A DNA stretch of 64,000 nucleotides, taken from contig JANFOG010000001.1 in assembly GCA_024336345.1 (NCBI GenBank), positions 3,162,001-3,226,000 of the forward strand. The letters run 5' to 3'. Below the pieces are notes generated by a model. That model was not told the origin of the DNA and ran no database searches. It was given only the letters and a program-made list of their open reading frames with translations. The stretch is from Mariannaea sp. PMI_226. Its lineage: Eukaryota > Ascomycota > Sordariomycetes > Hypocreales > Nectriaceae. Positions 57,516-64,000 of this stretch are shown here, one piece after another; position 1 is the stretch's first letter; every line of letters begins with the position of its first letter. The position numbers were made by a program, and so were the translations under genes.

Positions 57516-59472
57516 CTAAGCCTTCTCATGGACGGAGCTGTCAGGCTCCTCGTTGTCCTGCGCAAATTGCTTTTCTTTCAGGGTCCCAGACCCGAATTCT
57601 CCTAAACCAACATCTCTTCTAGCCTGCTCCAACATCATAGCATCCTCTTCCCCAGTGCGGCTGCCGAAGATCTGGTCCATTTCTTCCAGCGTAGCCCCCT
57701 TTGTCTCAGGCAGATAGAAGTAGATCCAGGCAATGCTGGCGGCGAGGAAACCGGAGAAGAAGATGTACGTTCCCCATTGTAGCTTTTTAAACATGGTTGG
57801 GACGAAGAAGGCAACGGCAAAGTTGTTGAGCTAAGCAAATGTGTTAGTATAAGGATATTCTTGATCTTTCAACCACTGATACTATCAATGGACAGGGAGA
57901 ATAGCAACATACCCAGTTGCTCGAAGCACCAATTGAAGAACCCTTGGATCGAATAGACAAGGGAAAGATCTCGGCAACGAGAGTCCAGGAAACTGGTCCC
58001 CACGTCGCTCCGAAAGCACCAACGTAGAGCCAGATAAAGGCAACAGTAGTCCAAGCGGCAGCCATGTGCGAGGCCCATTCCTTGTGGTAAATAGCAGCGA
58101 GGACTCCGGCAAGAATCATGCTGACCCACATGACGGTAGATCCAACGCAGAGCATGGGCTTTCGTCCAACCTTGTCGATAATGACCATGCCGGGAACAGT
58201 GAAGACAATGAAAACGACTCCAGTCACACCAGTAGCTAACAGGGCCTGGGTGCCTCCGGTGAGACCAAGGTCCTGGAAGACGTTGGAAGCGTAGTAGATG
58301 ATACTGTCGATTCCACTGCGCAGCGACTGTTAGTTATTTAAACCCCCAAGAGTATTTAGTAAATTGGATCGAGCTTACCTCCACTGCTGCCAGAACATGA
58401 CGATCCAGGCCGTAGCGACACGCTTAAAGTTATCCCAGGTTCGAACAATATTATAGTACTGGGCAAACTCTCGAACCCACATGTTGCCCTGCTCCTTGGC
58501 AGCCAAGTTGGGAAACGCCTTAGCGAAGGCACGCTGCTCGAAAAGGCACTCAGCCTTGATTTCGAGATACTCGACCTGGACTCGCTCGTCACCCTCGGGG
58601 AGGTTGCGGAGGTAGGACAGAGTCTTGACGGCTTCCTCATCGCGTCCCTTCTTCACCAGCCAGCGAGGGGAGAAGGGGAGCCACCAGATGCCAAGAGCAA
58701 GGAGAACGGCGGGGATTCCCTGAATAATGGAGGGAAGCATCCATGCAAGATTGCTTTGACCTTCGCCCGTACCTCCGATATAGTTGCTACCGTAACCAAT
58801 CCAGAAAGACAGCATAATTCCCAGGATGGTAGTGAACTGGTAGAAAGAGACGAGAAAACCTCGAAGTTCGGGGGCAGAAAGCTCAGCGTTGTATAGGGGA
58901 CTGTTCATACCAAGTGTTAACACGAGTCGACAGTAAGGAAAGGGACGAAGTTCAGACTTACCCAACACCACTGAAAGTACCCACGCCAATGCCGGTGAAG
59001 AATCGACCGGCATACAGGAGGCTAGGGTTGTGGTATGAGGCGCCGCAATACAAGTAGCTGCCCAAGATGACCCAGCAGCAGGCGGAGAACATGGTATACT
59101 TTCGAGAGATGACCTCGCCGAGAACACCAGCTGTTAGAGAGCCGAGGATACCACCCAATTGGAGAATAGAAGTGAGCCAACCAGTTGCACTGGAGGATTT
59201 CACCACCGAAGGGAATTGCTCCTTAAAACTGGTCATGACCAACGACTGTCCTAAGACACCCTGTTGGTAACCATATTCAAAACCACCGAATCTATTTTGC
59301 ACATGGTCGTGTTAAGGATAGAGGACAACAAGGTAACCGAGAATAGATAAAAAGAGATGCCATGTACTTACGAGGCGAAGAGAGCAATGACAATCAACTT
59401 GGGGTTGCTGGCTATAGTCTTCCATCTGTTCTGGTACGCGAGCTTCGCTCGCTCTTCAGCAGGAGACTCCAT
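57516..59472 (-). CDS. MFS sugar transporter (SP family)
   Basis: Plasma-membrane sugar:H+ symporter-type protein of 556 residues with about 12 hydrophobic segments. Exons are 59372-59472, 58962-59291, 58379-58900, 57913-58315 and 57516-57830; introns are 80, 61, 63 and 82 bp, and all joins keep frame. Family motifs are FGYxxG-like FEYGYQQGVLG in helix 1, GRFFTGIGVG, FSPRWLVKKGRDEEA after helix 6, QQWSGIDSIIYYA in helix 7, DKVGRKP, and PETKGATLEEMDQIFG after helix 12. The N- and C-termini are cytosolic and hydrophilic. Substrate is not decidable; fungal relatives carry hexoses, xylose or quinate. Two GC-type CreA-like sites lie 235-270 bases upstream, consistent with glucose control. Confidence 0.94.
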
Positions 59473-59563
59473 GACGGCAGATTGAAAGCACTCGTAAGGA
59501 TAGTCTTTTCAATAGGAACAAAACCCGATAATCTCTTCCCTTTCAGAAGGGGAACAAGACCTG

Positions 59564-59571
59564 GTTTATAT
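59564..59571 (-). promoter_or_regulatory. TATA-like element of sugar transporter
   Basis: The minus strand reads atataaac, about 95 bases upstream of the start codon. Position suits a TATA box with a short leader. Confidence 0.35.
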
Positions 59572-59705
59572 GGACCAACATCATTGCTACGGGCACCACA
59601 CGAACCATAGAGCGCAGATCCCTCCCTATCTCATACACAAAAAAACACTTTGCACTCCCCACAACCCACAACCGCCCACAAACGTCCCCAACTCGAGCAC
59701 CACAA

Positions 59706-59741
59706 GCGGGGAAGTATTCAGACTCTGAAGATTTCCGGGGA
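59706..59741. promoter_or_regulatory. Two CreA-like sites (GCGGGG, CCGGGG)
   Basis: Both hexamers fit the SYGGRG consensus of the fungal carbon-catabolite repressor CreA/Cre1 and lie 30 bases apart, 235-270 bases upstream of the transporter start. Paired sites are typical of functional targets. Short consensus sites are also common by chance. Confidence 0.35.
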
Positions 59742-60314
59742 CCCCAGACAGGGTTAACATGAGGCAGAAGTCGAGTACTAACCGGCCATGCCTTCCAGAG
59801 GTGGCTAGAATGGCCTTGTTTAGCATACTCACCTCAACAGGCAGGCTGAAGCACGGTGCATGGAATGCTGGTCGCGTGGATGCTACATTGGCAGGTTAAA
59901 ATGGAGCGATTGTCCATTTGTCCCCACGTATCGAATGCGACGTGGAGTCGATGCCGTCTGAATTGGCCCAATCTGGTTCAAATTAAGAAGAGTTTTCTTT
60001 TTTTTTTTTCTTTCTATTATTGTTATGGGGGTGGCTACTACACTAGGTGGTGATTGAATTCTCCACGATGCAGTTCTCACGAGGTTCTGGCCTGTCGTTC
60101 GGCTTACAGTCTGGGGATCAGAACCACATAGTTATCCAATCAGCTAAGAGAAGATTCTGAATTGTGGAGTACAACAGAACCATCGTTAGAGTCTGCGAAT
60201 GGCTTCATCTCGACCGAGTCGTACGCAAGGGCTTTTCGGGATTGGAAGAAGTTGGCGGCGTTTAGGAAGTGCCATAATTACTAGCCAAACGCTTGTGGCG
60301 CGCACCGAAACGGA

Positions 60315-60333
60315 CCCGGCAATGAAAGCCGGG
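60315..60333. promoter_or_regulatory. Inverted repeat CCCGGC-N7-GCCGGG
   Basis: A perfect 6-base inverted repeat around a 7-base spacer, about 840 bases upstream of the transporter start. CCG/CGG inverted half-sites are the usual targets of Zn2Cys6 dimers. The region around it is rich in further CGG triplets. Confidence 0.4.
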
Positions 60334-61415
60334 GCCAGCTCTCCTGCGGCGGCAATAAGCCCTACCGGGTAGATTAGTTGGACTGGCTATGGTCTATTTT
60401 GACTAATAGAGTCCTCTCTAATTTCAAGTTTTTGAAGCCAAACTTCACTTTCGGTGGCGATTGGCCGAGGAGCCCAGCCGGTGGTGGACAAGTCATGATG
60501 ACCCCTTGAGGAAAAGGATTCTCTTGATTGTGTGATGGGTTCATTTGGTAGACATAATAGAAACTCGCTTGGTAGTACAGATTACGGGTGCCTAACTTGG
60601 ATGTCAGATGGGCTCATGATCGCTGCTGTATGCCAGACAGTATACTGCACGTACTAGGCATATCTAACCACTCAAATAAACTTGCGGATAATTGCTAACG
60701 CTCACCCTCAGACATCCCTGTTCGTCTCACGAGTCACGGCTCCCGGATATAGCTGGAAATTGTGCGGCTCTGGCGTGTAAGCGGCAACCCAATACTAGTC
60801 AAGGGGATCCAGTCTAGTTTACTGTCCAGACTCCAACAACCAGATCGGGATGAAAAATGACCACGAACCTCGTGACTCGAAGAGAGTCCCCACTGCAGCC
60901 TTGGTGTCTGTGTCCGTGATGTGGTGAGTTCGCCTCCCGTCATCTCCATCTTTGTTGCAACCTAGTGTGTCATAAATTAGGGCAAAAAAATGGATCAGCT
61001 CACCAGGTTGCTGTGAAAGGGTCTCAAACGTACTATGTATAATTGCAAGATGCTAGCCGCAGGATTTATGGTTGTACGCGGGCAGATGTGCATGCTGTAC
61101 TCTAATAATAAACATATGTGTAAAAAAAGAAGTTGAACATGATTATGATGATGGACGATTCATGTTTTCAGAAATGGCAAACTAGTTTTCAACAACAATA
61201 CGAACTATATACACGAGAAAAATCCGACAGGAGAATGAGAAACGGCACAAAGCAGAATTGACCCAATCGCTTCGGATGATCTGACCACTTATTCAGGTTC
61301 TTTGGCAGCAACTCTCCGAATCATCTCGGAGTGTAAAATGCCAAACGAGACTGCCAGCCTAGCCATAACCTCTAGTCCTGGAAACCCACAACTCGGCGTG
61401 ATCTATTACAATCGT

Positions 61416-62719
<1,304 letters not shown>

Positions 62720-62818
62720 TTTTATAGAAACAGTAGGGATACTAGTGTAAGAAGATTGTGTAGAGATTGCTGGTTGTGTTGATAAATGATATCAACTTCG
62801 TTGGATGCAAGCGCGCAT

Positions 62819-62825
62819 TATATAC
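62819..62825 (-). promoter_or_regulatory. TATA-like element of the protease gene
   Basis: A tatata tract on the minus strand about 100 bases before the protease start. GATA motifs near 62780-62795 and a GCCAAG (PacC-like) hexamer near 62872 lie close by. These would fit nitrogen and pH control of an alkaline protease, by inference only. Confidence 0.35.
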
Positions 62826-64000
62826 TTCTCTTTTCTCCTTATCCTCATCTAATTCATGAATTGCGCATTATTGGCCAAGCATGCAATAGCAAGCCACTTG
62901 CTACCTTGAAATTAGAAGCTCCAATCCTTGTCAAGACATCCATACTTGTTATGGTCGTGCCATGGCGAGTGAAGCTTTCGCCAACTTCCTGACCAGGCTG
63001 GGGTGAGTTGTGCAAAATGCAACAGTCACACGGTAATGAAGAGCTCGAGTTCGCAATGAGGAAGGTGAAAGGCCATGATGCAGCTATGAGGGGACTTTTC
63101 ATGAACTTTCTGAGAACATTACACAAAAGTTCTGGGTCCTTGCGGATACTAGGCAGAGAAATGCGTAGCACTGGGGGCTCGACGAGGTTATACAGGAACC
63201 TTTGGGTAGACGAATAGCCTTGGCAGATGCAGCAGGGTTATTAATTGAGCTGTTTTGTGATAGAACCAATTATTAGAGAGGGGGATGGAGGAAAGCAGGA
63301 GAGATATTTCACAGACAGATAATGTGAAAGGAAAAACATGAATACATCTTGTGAGAGAGGCGGTCTCTAACAGCAACGCTGTGAATCAAATGCTAGTTTG
63401 ATGCAACAAAGGCCATTAGCTATATTTGATTTTCATTCGAAGAGAGAATAGAAGTAGCATGTTGACGCCGCAAGAGGGTAGGGAGGTTGATTGATGATCA
63501 TAACGCAACTCCTGAGTGCTCCTCCGGGTCTCGAACCTTAGCCCCCCCCCCCGGGACGATAGGATATCAGTAATTGGAAAGCGAACCCGACGATCCTACC
63601 ATTCGGAAGTCTAGCAGCAGCCGAGAAAGATGCATAAGAAGAAGCTTGTTGTCGTGCTGATCTGTGGGGGTAGTCAGCTCCGGCGGAGGCGGCGCCCTCT
63701 CAGGGCAGCTTCAAGATATTGAAGCTTATCAGCAAAACCAACCATTGAGCAGTCTCTCACGGCCGGAAGCCTTACATCACACCTGTACTCCATTACGCCA
63801 TCTGTCAAAAGAGACCGGCAGGGACCGCTTCTATGTTCCAATGCCAGGCTTCCAAGGTGTTCTGAACTTCCTCTTTAGGACATACTCGCCGACTTGGGTG
63901 CCTTTATCTGCATCTAATGGGGGAAGTGTCAAGCAGCACCAAAGCAATCGTCGGATTGTATCGCTGATATCATTGGTTGATGGAAGCAGAAGAACAAATG
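62826..64000. other. Intergenic right end, 1.2 kb
   Basis: No gene recognised. It contains a C11 run (63542-63552) inside a region with tRNA-like features on the minus strand, described in the findings. Nothing else supported. Confidence 0.5.

Larger units (their letters stand above)
59473..61415. other. Intergenic, 1.9 kb, transporter promoter and protease 3' region
   Basis: No gene recognised. Apart from the TATA-like, CreA-like and CCG/CGG sites listed separately, I see only short random open frames. Confidence 0.5.

Overview
The window is nuclear DNA of a filamentous ascomycete (Pezizomycotina). Protein content and gene style point to Sordariomycetes, most likely Hypocreales. The evidence is short introns of about 52-82 bp with GT..AG ends and CTNAC-like branch sites, pyrimidine-rich leaders, a Zn2Cys6/fungal-trans regulator, a forkhead regulator, an X325/BIM1-like secreted copper protein, a proteinase-K-type subtilase and a Mtc1 protein. 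The genus is inference. I see no intact transposon, CRISPR array or secondary-metabolite cluster, and most of the window is ordinary euchromatin.

Layout. 1-981: 5' part of an S9 peptidase (minus), cut by the window edge. 3202-4407: acidic/Ser-rich unknown protein (minus). 7626-9491: divergent Ser/Thr kinase (plus). 9940-10674: X325/BIM1-like GPI protein (minus). 11944-12039: intron-containing tRNA-Ile(AAU). 12539-14268: cactin, a spliceosome factor (plus). 16292-18159: forkhead regulator (plus), flanked by 2.0 and 5.2 kb without genes. 23399-25042: NEJ1/XLF (minus). 26901-28872: CPD photolyase (plus). 29440-29770: ribosomal protein eS21 (minus), divergent from SLX4 (30175-32820, plus). 33256-33452: a two-exon 44-residue candidate microprotein (minus). 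37536-40594: Zn2Cys6 regulator (plus). 40978-42223: NUDT19-like Nudix hydrolase (minus). 43874-45021: ribosomal protein uL14 in five exons (plus). 46784-50573: large low-complexity nuclear-type protein (minus). 52275-53873: MTC1 (plus). 54131-56226: malic enzyme in five exons (minus). 57516-59472: sugar transporter in five exons (minus). 61416-62719: secreted subtilisin-like protease (minus). 62720-64000: no gene, only a possible tRNA relic.

Gene relations. Genes are monocistronic. The most suggestive neighbourhood is 23.4-32.8 kb, where three DNA-repair genes from three pathways lie together: NEJ1 (end joining), photolyase (UV reversal) and SLX4 (branched-DNA nuclease scaffold). Only the eS21 gene interrupts them. 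The right end holds nutrient genes (malic enzyme, sugar transporter, extracellular protease), each with its own promoter. Exon junctions below were worked out by hand from splice signals, reading-frame continuity and remembered family conservation. No database search or transcript evidence was available.
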